Notes: a model not told the origin generated them from the sequence alone. A DNA stretch of 64,000 nucleotides from Bacteroidetes bacterium HGW-Bacteroidetes-6 (GCA_002842495.1 PHDB01000008.1:1-64000); one strand, 5' to 3'. Positions 44,634 through 54,256 are shown, counted from the first letter of the stretch. Translations and numbers: made by a program.

Positions 44634-44864
44634 TTGGCAAATTCTCTTAGGAAGAATAAAGCTTGTGAGAAGAAAAACAGAATGGATATCATTAAGTAAT
44701 TCTCGGGCAATTTTGATTACAGCGTCTTTATCCCAGTTACATGTTTTTAATAAAATCATAGAGCACTTCAAACTATTTGGGGTTGACTCTTGATGACAGA
44801 AAAAGAGTGCCAAAAACTTCTGGTGATTACGCAAAACAAATTGTTTGATGGAATCAGAAACCAT
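44616..44864 (-). CDS. hypothetical small protein
   Basis: Open frame of 82 residues with an ATG start, overlapping the end of the response regulator by 18 bases on the opposite strand. The sequence looks protein-like, with amphipathic helices (for example DKDAVIKIARELLNDI), but I recognise no family. It might be a real gene, a fragment, or chance. The rest of the gap up to 45046 shows nothing. Confidence 0.3.
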   Translation of the reverse strand: MVSDSIKQFVLRNHQKFLALFFCHQESTPNSLKCSMILLKTCNWDKDAVIKIARELLNDIHSVFLLTSFILPKRICQSFVFQ

Positions 44865-45046
44865 GCTTGAAACGATTAGAATGTGGGTAAATAAAATGTG
44901 GATAAAAATGGCCCTTGCGTTGGTTTATGAAGAATAGCGTCTGGTGCTGATTTAAATGGGATTACACCTGGTATATGTTGCGGTTTGATAGGAGTTTGCA
45001 TTGAGACGCCAAGTTGCCTTCAATACGATGCCTGTAGCAATGGGTG

Positions 45047-45805
45047 TTATTTTCCAAGCCATTTTTTCATATCCTGCGAACGCTCGGCGCTTACATAGAT
45101 TTCTTCTTCGGTATCAGGTTTTAAAACCACTTTCAATCGCGATTTCGGCATCAGGAAAACCTGATCGACCGCATCGATGCGGGCAATAAACTTTCTGTTG
45201 AGTCTGAAAAACAAGGCTGGATCGAGCTGCATGTCCAGTTCTTCGAGCGTGTAATCCACCGGAAAATCGAAACCATCGTTGCTGCGTAGGGAAACAATTT
45301 TATTGTCGGCCCTGAACCAGGCAATATCGGTGGAATTAAAAAAACGCATTTTCTGTCCTGTCTCTATCGCAAAGCGGGTTTTGTAAATTGTTTTTCCCGT
45401 TGCCGCACGTCGAATCAGCTCTTTGAGTTCCAGATAATCGGGTTTCCCTCCCGCTAGCTGCTCGTATTTTTTCAGTGCCGACGAAAGTTCCTCGGCATCA
45501 ATGGGCTTTAGTAAATAGTCAATACTGTTAACCCTGAATGCCCGTAAAGCATATTCGTCGTAGGCTGTGGTGAAGATCACCGGTGGTTTCACTTCAACGC
45601 GCGTGAAAATTTCAAAAGCAGAACCATCGGCCAGGTGAATATCCATGAATATCAGATCGGCCTCATTTTCGACAAGCCATTTCACAGTATCATCTACCCC
45701 GGTGGTGGTAGCTTTCACTTCAAAATTCGGATTACACTGCAACAGCATTCGCACGAGACGCCGGGAGGCCAGTTGCTCATCTTCCGCAATTAAAACACGT
45801 GTCAT
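45047..45805 (-). CDS. LytTR-family response regulator of the TonB-receptor operon
   Basis: Response regulator of 252 residues: receiver with Asp8 acid patch and phospho-acceptor Asp55 (LIFMDIHLAD), then a LytTR domain (about 150-250) with DIAWFRADNKIVSLR and FFRLNRKFIARIDAVD. It is two bases downstream of its LytS kinase, which in turn is two bases downstream of a TonB-dependent receptor, so the three are one transcript. It is not closely related to the nearby LytTR protein at 43938. Confidence 0.93.
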   Translation of the reverse strand: MTRVLIAEDEQLASRRLVRMLLQCNPNFEVKATTTGVDDTVKWLVENEADLIFMDIHLADGSAFEIFTRVEVKPPVIFTTAYDEYALRAFRVNSIDYLLKPIDAEELSSALKKYEQLAGGKPDYLELKELIRRAATGKTIYKTRFAIETGQKMRFFNSTDIAWFRADNKIVSLRSNDGFDFPVDYTLEELDMQLDPALFFRLNRKFIARIDAVDQVFLMPKSRLKVVLKPDTEEEIYVSAERSQDMKKWLGK

Positions 45806-45807
45806 AA

Positions 45808-46827
45808 CTATCTAATTAGTAATGGAACAGAAACAGAAAAAACGGCTCCCCGATTCACCGATACTTCTTCTCCTGTGAGCAGGAGGTAACGTTCAATCAG
45901 ATTAGTAAGGCCTAATCCCGTTCCGCTTGTATCCTCCAGACGGGGAATACAGGTGTTTTCAACAATAAGCCATTGATCTGCACAACGAACGGTGATCTGA
46001 AGCGGTTTTCCGGGTACGAGCGCATTGTGTTTGAAAATGTTTTCAAGCAAAATCTGTAAAGTCATCGGTGCAGCTCCCAGGCGATCTGTATCACAAGCTA
46101 AATCCCAGGTCACCTGCATGGTGTCGCCAAATCGTATGGACTGCAGCGAGAGGTAGCGTCTGGCTAGTTCGATTTCTTCAGAAAGTTTCACGGTTCTTTG
46201 CTCCTGCATCTGAAGGCTCATTCTGAAAAAGCGAGTCATATCGGAGAGATATACAGATGCTTTGCTGTGATCTTCTTCGATGAGTGCCGAAAGCATATTG
46301 AAGCTATTGAAAAGAAAGTGTGGATTCAGTTGCTGTTTCAGCGATTCGTAGCGGGCTTTTTCGTTTTCGATTTGAAGTTTTTGCTCGTTAAGAAGAGTTT
46401 GTTTCCAATTGAGAAAAAGAAAATAACCTTCATGAATTGTCACAACCAGAAACGTGAACACATACACCAGGACGATCTGTACTTCCGGAGCCTCCTGAAA
46501 TGATCGTTGCTTAAGCAAATAAGGTTCAAGGAGGTTGTCACCGATAATCACCACAAGGGTTGTCCATGAAAAAACAAACAATATCTCAAATATAATATGT
46601 CTGAACGGCCTTTTATTCCACGGAAACTTTCGCCAAAGCCAATGCAAAATAGTGCGGCAACCCAACCATATAGAAGCCGTATAATAAACCGATACCAATA
46701 TACTACGAAAATGATCGGATGTAAAATATTCTCCCGAATAGGGAAATGCCAGAGGAATACCAATACTCACAACAGGCAGAAATACAAGCAGAGCCCATTT
46801 GTCATTAAATCCGAATTTATCTTTCAT
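45808..46827 (-). CDS. LytS-type sensor histidine kinase of the TonB-receptor operon
   Basis: Membrane kinase of 339 residues with four predicted membrane helices in the first 145 residues. A helical stretch (QKLQIENEKARYESLKQQ) leads to the phospho-acceptor His in LNPHFLFNSFNML. HATPase motifs are LLENIFKHNAL and the GTGLGLTNLIERY box. It lies between the TonB-dependent receptor and the LytTR regulator with two-base gaps. Its base composition, like that of its operon, is more G+C-rich than flanking genes. Confidence 0.93.
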   Translation of the reverse strand: MKDKFGFNDKWALLVFLPVVSIGIPLAFPYSGEYFTSDHFRSILVSVYYTASIWLGCRTILHWLWRKFPWNKRPFRHIIFEILFVFSWTTLVVIIGDNLLEPYLLKQRSFQEAPEVQIVLVYVFTFLVVTIHEGYFLFLNWKQTLLNEQKLQIENEKARYESLKQQLNPHFLFNSFNMLSALIEEDHSKASVYLSDMTRFFRMSLQMQEQRTVKLSEEIELARRYLSLQSIRFGDTMQVTWDLACDTDRLGAAPMTLQILLENIFKHNALVPGKPLQITVRCADQWLIVENTCIPRLEDTSGTGLGLTNLIERYLLLTGEEVSVNRGAVFSVSVPLLIR

Positions 46828-46829
46828 GG

Positions 46830-49220
46830 TTAGAACTCTATTCTGAATTGAGGAATTATCAACCTTCCCAACTGGTAAAGATACGATATTTCACCGGTTT
46901 CAACATTGATCTTCTGCGAATAAATATTTTTGATATTCAGCGCATTCTGTGCATCGAGGTTCCATTCCATGGTCATTTTTCCCACGCTGCGCCTGTATCC
47001 TATTTTGATATCGGTGCGGAAATAGTTTTTATACTGTTCGGTAAAATCTTTACCGGCCATGTATTTTTCTTCCCTGAGGGCAACGGTTGCTGCCACATCG
47101 TAGGGTGTGTAACGCTGACCACCGGCGTAGGTTACTTTTACATCAAAGATGAAACTGTTTTGACCACCTTTTTTGTTTTTCCATGAAATCTCCTTGCCGG
47201 CCAGAAGGTTAAGCACATAGTTCCCGTCAAAAGCTGTGCTGTGTTCCACGCCGTCACTGCCTGCATACTTCGACTCGTACAACGATGCCGTTGCGAGATA
47301 ATACCAACCCTTGTTCAGGTATCTTTCAATCGTTAGCTCAATACCGTAATTCTTACCGTTACCGGCATTTTTCAGAGAATCGGGTGCGGAATTTTCAAAG
47401 CTCGCCCCTTCGTTCAGCATTGAAAATGAGTTATTTGTTGCTGCATCTACAGGGACATCAAACATATCCTCATAATAGATTTCTGTTTTTAGTTTACTGT
47501 GTACACCGGTGCGGTATTCCCACCCAAGCACGTAATGATCGGCTTTCATAAAACCGAGGTTCAGGTTGGGTTCCACATAGCTTCCGTCCGGAAGCCGGCT
47601 TTTAGTAAAATAATACAACAGGTTCATCATGTTGCTGTGTCTTCCGTAACCGGCGGTAAAAGTGGTTTTTTCACCAATCTGCCAGCGCAGTCCCAGGCGT
47701 GGCTCAATTCTGTTTGCATTGTTCAGCACCAGTTGCTGAAAATATACACCTCCGTTCACCGTAATGTTTCCTGTGGGTTTCCACTGCCCTTGCCCGTATG
47801 TTTGCAAAAAACATGTGCTGCCCTCCTGGTCACGCAAAGTAAGAAAATACGAAGAATCGCTTTTCCACACGCTGTCCTTCAGGTTATATCCGAGGTTACT
47901 TATTTCGGTACCTATCCTGATATTAAAGCGTGAGCTTAGCTTGTTGATATATTCACTCTTGGCCATCAGCCGTGATTCGCGGAAATCGTTCCTGTAATAG
48001 GGAGTCAGGATTACTTCAGGCCATTTTATGCTGTCAACATCAGTAGTAAACTGATGCCAAGAGGCTGAAGCCGTATTCTTCAGATAGGATTTCCTGTTGA
48101 TTGGAAGTACATTGACTATTCCACTTATAGCCATGGTCGATCCGTTGATCAGATTGTAATCGGAATCTGTATAAAAATCGGACCCCACATTGGTTGTATC
48201 CACTTCGCTGTTCATGAATTCAATATGGCTTTTCCCGGCAAGGCCGAACCATTCGATACTACCTATTTTTGTAGAAGGAAACGCTATTTTCCAGGTGCCG
48301 TCCATGTATTCGGGAATTGCCGTGCCTGTGCCGAAGTCAACACCCAGCGTCTTAAAGACTCCAAGTGTGGAATAACGCATATTCACAAGGTAAGACGAAT
48401 GGTTTTTTCTGCTGATGGGTCCTTCAGCACCCGTTTCAAATCCATTAAAACCAATCTGACCCATAAATTCATGTTTCTCGGAATTTCCGCTACGCATTCT
48501 CAAGTCGAAAACGCCCGAAACAGCATTTCCGTATTCAGCCGGAAAAGCAGCCATCAGAAAATCGGAATTTGACAACACATTATTATTAAGCATGGAAACA
48601 GGTCCACCCGTTGAACCCGTTGCTCCGAAATGGTTGGGGTTAAAAATATCAACACCATCCAATCGCCAGAGGAGGCCCATCGGACTGTTTCCCCTAATGA
48701 TAATATCGTTGCGGCTGTCGTCGGTAATATTTACTCCTGCAAATCCTGAAGCCATTCTGGCAACATCGTTTCGGGCACCTGCATATCGCTGCGATTCCTC
48801 GACTGAAAAACTACGGGTGCTTACGGTAGTCATGTCATTGTTTACAGAACCGTCGTCTCTGTTTGCGGTTATCACTACAGTGCTTGTTGTTATTATTTTT
48901 TCTTCCATGGCAATTTCCAGATTGGTTTCCTTTCCGGAAATCAGCAGAATATTGTTCAGTACAACATCGTTGTAGCCCACATAGGTTATTTTTATGGAAA
49001 TACGTCCGATCGGAACATTGTCCAGTACAAAATATCCATCAATGTCAGAAACGACACCTTTCTGCAGAGTAGTATCTATAAGCATAATCGTTGCTCCGGG
49101 CAGCGGCATATGGCTTATGTTATCAATAATATGTCCGCGAATATTCTGCGTTGAAACCTGAGCAATCGTTACAGGTAGTGTCAATACAAAAAAACCCAGC
49201 ATAAGGATAAATCTTTTCAT
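46830..49220 (-). CDS. TonB-dependent receptor with carboxypeptidase-like N-terminal domain
   Basis: Outer-membrane receptor of 796 residues. Signal peptide (MKRFILMLGFFVLTLPVTIAQ), then a CarboxypepD_reg-like domain (25-110; PGATIMLIDT, ITYVGYNDV), a plug domain (IIIRGNSPMGLLWRLDG is the plug core) and a 22-strand-type barrel ending in PQFRIEF. The start at 49220 is used because the signal peptide begins there. It is first in an operon with a LytS/LytTR pair, unlike the SusC class, and no SusD gene is present. The ligand is unknown. The gene is more G+C-rich than its surroundings, hinting at transfer. Confidence 0.92.
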   Translation of the reverse strand: MKRFILMLGFFVLTLPVTIAQVSTQNIRGHIIDNISHMPLPGATIMLIDTTLQKGVVSDIDGYFVLDNVPIGRISIKITYVGYNDVVLNNILLISGKETNLEIAMEEKIITTSTVVITANRDDGSVNNDMTTVSTRSFSVEESQRYAGARNDVARMASGFAGVNITDDSRNDIIIRGNSPMGLLWRLDGVDIFNPNHFGATGSTGGPVSMLNNNVLSNSDFLMAAFPAEYGNAVSGVFDLRMRSGNSEKHEFMGQIGFNGFETGAEGPISRKNHSSYLVNMRYSTLGVFKTLGVDFGTGTAIPEYMDGTWKIAFPSTKIGSIEWFGLAGKSHIEFMNSEVDTTNVGSDFYTDSDYNLINGSTMAISGIVNVLPINRKSYLKNTASASWHQFTTDVDSIKWPEVILTPYYRNDFRESRLMAKSEYINKLSSRFNIRIGTEISNLGYNLKDSVWKSDSSYFLTLRDQEGSTCFLQTYGQGQWKPTGNITVNGGVYFQQLVLNNANRIEPRLGLRWQIGEKTTFTAGYGRHSNMMNLLYYFTKSRLPDGSYVEPNLNLGFMKADHYVLGWEYRTGVHSKLKTEIYYEDMFDVPVDAATNNSFSMLNEGASFENSAPDSLKNAGNGKNYGIELTIERYLNKGWYYLATASLYESKYAGSDGVEHSTAFDGNYVLNLLAGKEISWKNKKGGQNSFIFDVKVTYAGGQRYTPYDVAATVALREEKYMAGKDFTEQYKNYFRTDIKIGYRRSVGKMTMEWNLDAQNALNIKNIYSQKINVETGEISYLYQLGRLIIPQFRIEF

Positions 49221-49456
49221 TCTTTTTTTCTGAAAAGTGGAATGTTTTTCCAAATGGTTGTAATGAGAGCGAGAGTTATGCGAAATGCAATCACAAGAAG
49301 CAAAAGCAGGTGTTTTCATTTGTTTTTGCTGCAAATATGAGCCAATTGAGAGCTATGAGCAAACAAATGGGTGTGAAACGGGAAAAATCAGGAGTGAAAC
49401 AAAAAAGCAAAGCTTTGAGAAAAGCTTCGCTTGAGCAAATTTAACCAACCAGAATT

Positions 49457-49807
49457 TTAATAAATTGTAAAAATGAATTGATAAATAACAGGTTCTTCTT
49501 GACTGTATGTGGGATGAGTATTATTGTTGAAGTATTCAGCAACTCCAGCTATCAATTCCGGGCTGCTTCCGTTTATTTGTGTTACAATCAGATTCCCGGC
49601 TGTATTTCGGTTCAACTCAACTAAAACGAAACCTTCAATGCCTCTCTCATACGCTTTAGATGGATAAGGCATTGCAATTGTTATTCCAGTCGAAGTAATA
49701 ACTGTTGCGCTTTGGGGCTTCTTGCTTTTGCCTTCTTTATTGGTGGCCATTAGTGGCATTTTAAGCAAAAGAATTGCAGCCAGCATCAATAATGTTTTGT
49801 TTGTCAT
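49457..49807 (-). CDS. small exported protein with TonB C-terminal-like domain
   Basis: Protein of 116 residues with a signal peptide (MTNKTLLMLAAILLLKMPLMA). The mature part resembles the TonB C-terminal fold: PYPSKAYERGIEGFVLVELN, then NLIVTQINGSSPEL and a final strand QFIFTIY. Unlike TonB it has no membrane anchor or proline-rich spacer; the signal peptide looks cleavable. It lies 236 bases upstream of the TonB-dependent receptor on the same strand. The start at 49807 is chosen over a longer frame that has no signal peptide. Confidence 0.72.
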   Translation of the reverse strand: MTNKTLLMLAAILLLKMPLMATNKEGKSKKPQSATVITSTGITIAMPYPSKAYERGIEGFVLVELNRNTAGNLIVTQINGSSPELIAGVAEYFNNNTHPTYSQEEPVIYQFIFTIY

Positions 49808-50021
49808 ATGGGTTAATGTTTTGTTTGTCGTTCTTACACGGCAAAAGTAAAGCGAACAGATTAAGAGAACATTGCTGCTATTCAAAATTTTCGATAGTAA
49901 AATATTATCAAATTCTGCATTTAATCGGGGTTTATGATTAATTTTTGGAGAAACTAACACTAATATAGCAGGACTCTTTAATAATTATAGAAAACAAGCT
50001 GAATTATTATTGAGAAAATTG

Positions 50022-50029
50022 TAACTTTG
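50022..50029 (+). promoter_or_regulatory. -7 promoter element of tRNA-Leu
   Basis: TAACTTTG followed by GCAGTCCGAT, 13 bases before the tRNA. No clear TTTG partner is found 18-19 bases upstream. Confidence 0.45.
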
Positions 50030-50041
50030 CAGTCCGATTAT

Positions 50042-50126
50042 GCGGATGTGGCGTAATTGGTAGCCGCGCCAGACTTAGGATCTGGTGCCGAAAGGCGTGG
50101 GGGTTCGAGTCCCTTCATCCGCACCA
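50042..50126 (+). tRNA. tRNA-Leu (anticodon TAG)
   Basis: Class II tRNA of 85 bases with a long variable arm. The acceptor stem pairs GCGGATG with CATCCGC, the anticodon stem pairs CCAGA with TCTGG around the loop CTTAGGA (anticodon TAG), and the T-arm contains GGTTCGAGTCC. The CCA end is encoded. The gene stands directly before tig. Confidence 0.97.
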
Positions 50127-50129
50127 TTA

Positions 50130-50144
50130 GCCCGAATTTCGGGC
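50130..50144 (+). terminator. short hairpin after tRNA-Leu
   Basis: Stem GCCCGAA / TTCGGGC within 15 bases, followed by ATTTGTTGTTTC. The T-run is weak, so it may only partly stop transcription, letting the tRNA promoter read into tig. Confidence 0.5.
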
Positions 50145-50173
50145 ATTTGTTGTTTCTAAAACAGAATGATTAT

Positions 50174-51526
50174 ATGAATTTCGAATTTGAAAAAACCGGC
50201 GAACTTACAGCATTACTGAAAGCAAATATTGAATCGGCCGATTATCAGTCCAAAGTTGAAGAAAAATTACGCCAGTACCGCCGCAAAGCTTCGATGCCTG
50301 GTTTCAGACCCGGAAAAGTACCTTTTGGTGTTATCAAAAAAATGTATGGTGCTTCTACTTTGGCCGACGAGGTTTTGCACACTGCATCGGAAGCCGTTTA
50401 CAAATATCTTGAAGAAAATAAAATCGATTTCATTCTTTCTCCTTTGATGGACGAAGACAAAGCTCGCGATATTGAATGGATTGAAGGCAATACTTTTGAA
50501 TTTAGTTTTGATATTGCAATGAATCCCGAAATAGATCCTGTTGCCGACGATAGTTTAAGCTTTATTCGCTACAATGTTACCCGCGACGAAAACGATGTAG
50601 ACAATTATTTGGCCGACATCCGCGAACGATATGGCCGTTTTGAAAAGGCCGAATACGTTGACGACAAAAGTTTCATCTCGGCACAGGTGGTTGAAACCAA
50701 TGCCAAAGACGAAGAAAAAGAAGGTGGAATCAATAAGTTCATTCATTTACGTGTTCGCTCATTACCTGCAAATTTGCAAGCCATGTTTATGGGCAAAAAA
50801 TCGGAGGATGTGCTGAGTATCGACATCGAAAAAGACATGCCCAATGCTGACGATCGCACCGAAGTTTTTAATACCGATATAGAAACTGCTCGCGCCATGA
50901 GTGGCTTTTATCGTCTCACTTTGCAAAGTGTACTTACTATTATTCCTGCCGATTTCGACGAAAAACTTTTCAACGAAGTTTTCCCAAATCATCATATCGA
51001 AAACGAAGAACAGCTCCGCAATGCTATCCGCGATGACGTTGAGCGTACTTACGAAAAAGAATCGCGTAAACAACTGTATTTCGACATTCAGAAAGAGTTG
51101 AAAAACAAATACAGTTTTGAATTACCCGAAGCTTTCATGAAAAAATACATCAAGCAACGTTCGGAAAAAGATCTTTCGCAGGACGATATCGACAAAGGAT
51201 ATCCGTTCTATGCCGAAGAAATGAAGTGGCAACTCATCGAGAATAAGATCATTACAAAATACAAGCTTGCTGTTGGTCGCGACGAAGTACGCAGCCATAT
51301 CAAAGAATTGCTGGGACTTGCCGATCTCGACGAAAACGATGCGGATGTAAAACAACGAATTGATCAGGTTTATGAGATTATTGCTCAGGATAAAGAAAAA
51401 ATGAGCAATATGGTTGACAACATGACCGATGAAAAAATTATCAAACTTTTCGAAGACAACTGTAAAATCGAAACAAAATCGCTTAATTGGAAAGAATTTA
51501 CTACTTTAGTAAACGAAAAAAACTAA
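50174..51526 (+). CDS. tig: trigger factor
   Basis: Ribosome-bound chaperone of 450 residues that receives nascent chains. The N-terminal ribosome-binding domain carries the signature MPGFRPGKVPFGVIKK (canonical GFRxGxxP). The central domain, normally FKBP-type, is divergent, and a long helical C-terminal domain (about 270-450) follows. The start at 50174 (MNFEFEKTGELTALL) is used; the open frame further upstream runs through the tRNA-Leu gene. It is followed four bases later by clpP and then clpX, the common tig-clpP-clpX group. Confidence 0.95.
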   Translation: MNFEFEKTGELTALLKANIESADYQSKVEEKLRQYRRKASMPGFRPGKVPFGVIKKMYGASTLADEVLHTASEAVYKYLEENKIDFILSPLMDEDKARDIEWIEGNTFEFSFDIAMNPEIDPVADDSLSFIRYNVTRDENDVDNYLADIRERYGRFEKAEYVDDKSFISAQVVETNAKDEEKEGGINKFIHLRVRSLPANLQAMFMGKKSEDVLSIDIEKDMPNADDRTEVFNTDIETARAMSGFYRLTLQSVLTIIPADFDEKLFNEVFPNHHIENEEQLRNAIRDDVERTYEKESRKQLYFDIQKELKNKYSFELPEAFMKKYIKQRSEKDLSQDDIDKGYPFYAEEMKWQLIENKIITKYKLAVGRDEVRSHIKELLGLADLDENDADVKQRIDQVYEIIAQDKEKMSNMVDNMTDEKIIKLFEDNCKIETKSLNWKEFTTLVNEKN

Positions 51527-51530
51527 ACCA

Positions 51531-52214
51531 ATGATGAACTTTAACGACGAATTCAGAAAATACGCGATCAGGCACCGCGGCATCAACAGTTCGGTGTTCG
51601 ACCAATACAAAGGTGTTGTTTCAGGATATATTTCACCCACCATCATCGAAGAGCGACAGCTCAATATTGCGACCATGGACGTTTTTTCACGTCTGATGAT
51701 GGATCGCATTATTTTTCTGGGTGTTCCCATCGATGACTATGTCGCCAACATTATTCAGGCTCAGCTTTTGTTTCTCGAATCGGTTGATGCAAGTAAAGAT
51801 ATCTCTATTTATCTTAACACGCCAGGCGGCTCGGTATATGCTGGTTTGGGTATATACGACACTATGCAGTATATTGTGCCTGACATTGCTACTATTTGTA
51901 CAGGTATTGCAGCCTCGATGGGTGCAGTTTTGCTTTGTGCCGGAGCTCACGGTAAGCGCACAGCGCTTCCTCACAGCCGTGTGATGATTCATCAGCCTAT
52001 GGGCGGAGCTGAGGGACAGGCATCGGACATCGAGATTATTGCTGTAGAAATTAAAAAACTCAAAGACGAACTGTATCAGATTATTTCGGATCACAGTGGA
52101 CAGTCTATCGAAAAAGTCTGGAAAGATGGCGACCGCGACCATTGGATGATTGCCGAAGAAGCACGTGAATACGGAATGATCGACGAAGTACTACGTCGCG
52201 AAAAGAATCGCTAA
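51531..52214 (+). CDS. clpP: ATP-dependent Clp protease proteolytic subunit
   Basis: Serine peptidase of 227 residues that forms tetradecameric rings. The catalytic Ser is in IAASMGAVLL and the His in RVMIHQPMGG; a later Asp lies in the C-terminal half. Conserved blocks are RIIFLGVPIDD, IYLNTPGGSV and DRDHWMIAEEA. Two ATG codons are adjacent (51531 and 51534). It is somewhat longer at the N-terminus than E. coli ClpP, as usual in Bacteroidetes. clpX starts three bases after its stop. Confidence 0.97.
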   Translation: MMNFNDEFRKYAIRHRGINSSVFDQYKGVVSGYISPTIIEERQLNIATMDVFSRLMMDRIIFLGVPIDDYVANIIQAQLLFLESVDASKDISIYLNTPGGSVYAGLGIYDTMQYIVPDIATICTGIAASMGAVLLCAGAHGKRTALPHSRVMIHQPMGGAEGQASDIEIIAVEIKKLKDELYQIISDHSGQSIEKVWKDGDRDHWMIAEEAREYGMIDEVLRREKNR

Positions 52215-52217
52215 GGT

Positions 52218-53450
52218 ATGGCCAAACCAACTGACCATTGTTCGTTTTGCGGACGTAGCCAACAAGAAGTAAAGCTCCTCATCACAGGAGTGAGTGGCAA
52301 TATTTGCGAAGCCTGTGTCGATCAGGCGCAAATAATTATAAACGAAGAGCTTTCCCAAAAAGGAAAAACTTCATCGTCGCCCGAATCATTCAAACTCCGG
52401 AAACCAAAAGAAATATTTGAATTCTTGAATCAGTATGTGATTGGGCAGGATCAATCGAAACGTGTGCTCTCAGTTGCTGTTTACAACCATTTCAAGCGAA
52501 TCGGTGTAAAAAATTCCGATGTTGAAATCGAAAAAAGCAATATTGTTCTTGTAGGAGAAACCGGAACCGGAAAAACACTATTGGCTAAAACCATTGCACG
52601 CTTTCTCGAAGTACCTTTTGCTATTGCTGATGCTACAGCCCTTACCGAAGCCGGCTATGTTGGTGAAGATGTCGAAAGCATTCTTGCTCGTTTGCTTCAG
52701 GTGGCCGACTACGACATAAAAGCAGCTGAAAGAGGAATCATTTTCATCGACGAAATCGATAAAATTTCCCGAAAATCGGACAATCCAAGCATCACCCGCG
52801 ATGTAAGTGGAGAAGGAGTTCAGCAAGCTTTGCTAAAAATGCTTGAAGGAGCTATAGTTAATGTTCCGCCACAAGGAGGCAGAAAGCACCCCGAACAAAA
52901 ATACATTCAGGTAAATACACAAAATATTCTTTTTATTTGTGGTGGTGCGTTCGATGGTGTAGAAAAAATTATTGCCACCCGCTTGAAAACATCGGCTATT
53001 GGCTTTCGCAAAAAAGGAGATCAAAAGGAATTCGATAAGGAGAATATGCTTCAGTATATTGCTTCGGAAGATCTCCGCAAGTTTGGTTTAATTCCTGAAT
53101 TGGTTGGCCGATTACCGGTTTTGGCTCATTTGCATCCGCTTGATGAAAACGCGATGCTTCAAATTCTTACCCAACCGAAAAACTCTTTGGTGAAGCAATA
53201 CAAAGCTTTGTTCGAAATGGATGGTGTTACACTTGATTTCACCAACGACGGTCTGAAAGAAATAGCACATCTGGCTATTGCAAGCAAACTGGGCGCAAGG
53301 GGATTGCGGTCGATTATGGAAAAAATAATGACCGATCTTATGTTCGATCTTCCAGAAAAAGATACAGAAAAGAAGGTGAAAATCAATGCTGCTTTTGTAA
53401 GATCGAAGTTGAAAAATCATCCGGAGATACAGATGAAAGTTGCTTCATAA
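52218..53450 (+). CDS. clpX: Clp protease ATP-binding subunit ClpX
   Basis: AAA+ unfoldase of 410 residues that feeds substrates to ClpP. The N-terminal zinc finger binds through CSFCGRSQ and ICEACV. Walker A is GETGTGKT, the pore loop GYVGED, and Walker [11 protein letters not shown]. The C-terminal helical domain includes [14 protein letters not shown]. It directly follows clpP. Confidence 0.97.
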   Translation: MAKPTDHCSFCGRSQQEVKLLITGVSGNICEACVDQAQIIINEELSQKGKTSSSPESFKLRKPKEIFEFLNQYVIGQDQSKRVLSVAVYNHFKRIGVKNSDVEIEKSNIVLVGETGTGKTLLAKTIARFLEVPFAIADATALTEAGYVGEDVESILARLLQVADYDIKAAERGIIFIDEIDKISRKSDNPSITRDVSGEGVQQALLKMLEGAIVNVPPQGGRKHPEQKYIQVNTQNILFICGGAFDGVEKIIATRLKTSAIGFRKKGDQKEFDKENMLQYIASEDLRKFGLIPELVGRLPVLAHLHPLDENAMLQILTQPKNSLVKQYKALFEMDGVTLDFTNDGLKEIAHLAIASKLGARGLRSIMEKIMTDLMFDLPEKDTEKKVKINAAFVRSKLKNHPEIQMKVAS

Positions 53451-53488
53451 TTGGCAAAAGAATTGTAATTTAGTTTGAAATTAAATCC

Positions 53489-54088
53489 ATGAGACTTGCC
53501 TTTGTTATAATAGCTTTGTTTGTTTTGTGTGGACTAGCACAAGCCCAGGACCCCAATCCAAATGGTGAAGTGAATGGGATTGTTACCAAGGCTGTTATTC
53601 TTGAGGGCGATACAGTTCCTTTGTTTTGGCTTCCTACTGTGCGAGTTTATGGTCCTATTATTTTTAAATCGAAGGTTCAGGTTATTACGTTTACCCGTCT
53701 TGTGCGTCATATTAAACGGGTTTATCCTTATGCCAAGTATATAGGTAACAAGGTGAACGAATACAATAAGTATTTGAATTCCATTTCAAATGACCGGCAA
53801 AGGGAAAAAGAGCTTGACCGGATTGAATCAGAACTCCGTGGACAATTTGAAGAAGAGTTGAAAAAGCTTACGTTTACGCAGGGGAAAATTTTAATGAAGC
53901 TTATTTATCGCGAAACAAGTACCACAACATACAATCTGATTAAAGATTTCAGAGGTTCCATTACTGCATTTTTCTGGCAATCGCTGGGTTCAATATTTGG
54001 ATATAACCTTAAAGTCACTTACGATCCGGTGGGCGTTGACCGCGATATCGAAAACATCGTCATCATGATTGAGAATGGTACCATTTGA
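53489..54088 (+). CDS. exported DUF4294 protein
   Basis: Protein of 199 residues with a signal peptide (MRLAFVIIALFVLCGLAQAQ) and the DUF4294 pattern: GDTVPLFWLPTVRVYGP, LVRHIKRVYPYAKYIG, then a charged helical region and LMKLIYRETSTTTYNLIKDFRG. The family is widespread in Bacteroidetes and its function is unknown; the periplasm is the likely location. It follows clpX by 38 bases. Confidence 0.82.
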   Translation: MRLAFVIIALFVLCGLAQAQDPNPNGEVNGIVTKAVILEGDTVPLFWLPTVRVYGPIIFKSKVQVITFTRLVRHIKRVYPYAKYIGNKVNEYNKYLNSISNDRQREKELDRIESELRGQFEEELKKLTFTQGKILMKLIYRETSTTTYNLIKDFRGSITAFFWQSLGSIFGYNLKVTYDPVGVDRDIENIVIMIENGTI

Positions 54089-54204
54089 TTGTTGGTTTTT
54101 TAAGAACAGTCGAACGCTCTCAATTGAGTAGTAAGGAATCCAACGCGAATATTTTTGCTCCAAAATCGATTTTATTTTCACAAAAAAACTATCCGAAAAA
54201 AAGT

Positions 54205-54234
54205 TTTGAAAATAAAAATAATATTGTACCTTTG
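54205..54234 (+). promoter_or_regulatory. promoter of rpsO
   Basis: TTTG (54205-54208), an 18-base spacer and TACCTTTG (54227-54234), followed by GCAGCCCGAT. Start near 54241, about 16 bases before the rpsO ATG. Confidence 0.7.
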
Positions 54235-54256
54235 CAGCCCGATAAAAAAGAGAAAC

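Noticed and set aside
50057-50173. N-terminal extension of trigger factor
   Set aside because: These bases belong to tRNA-Leu and its trailing hairpin; family start is at 50174.
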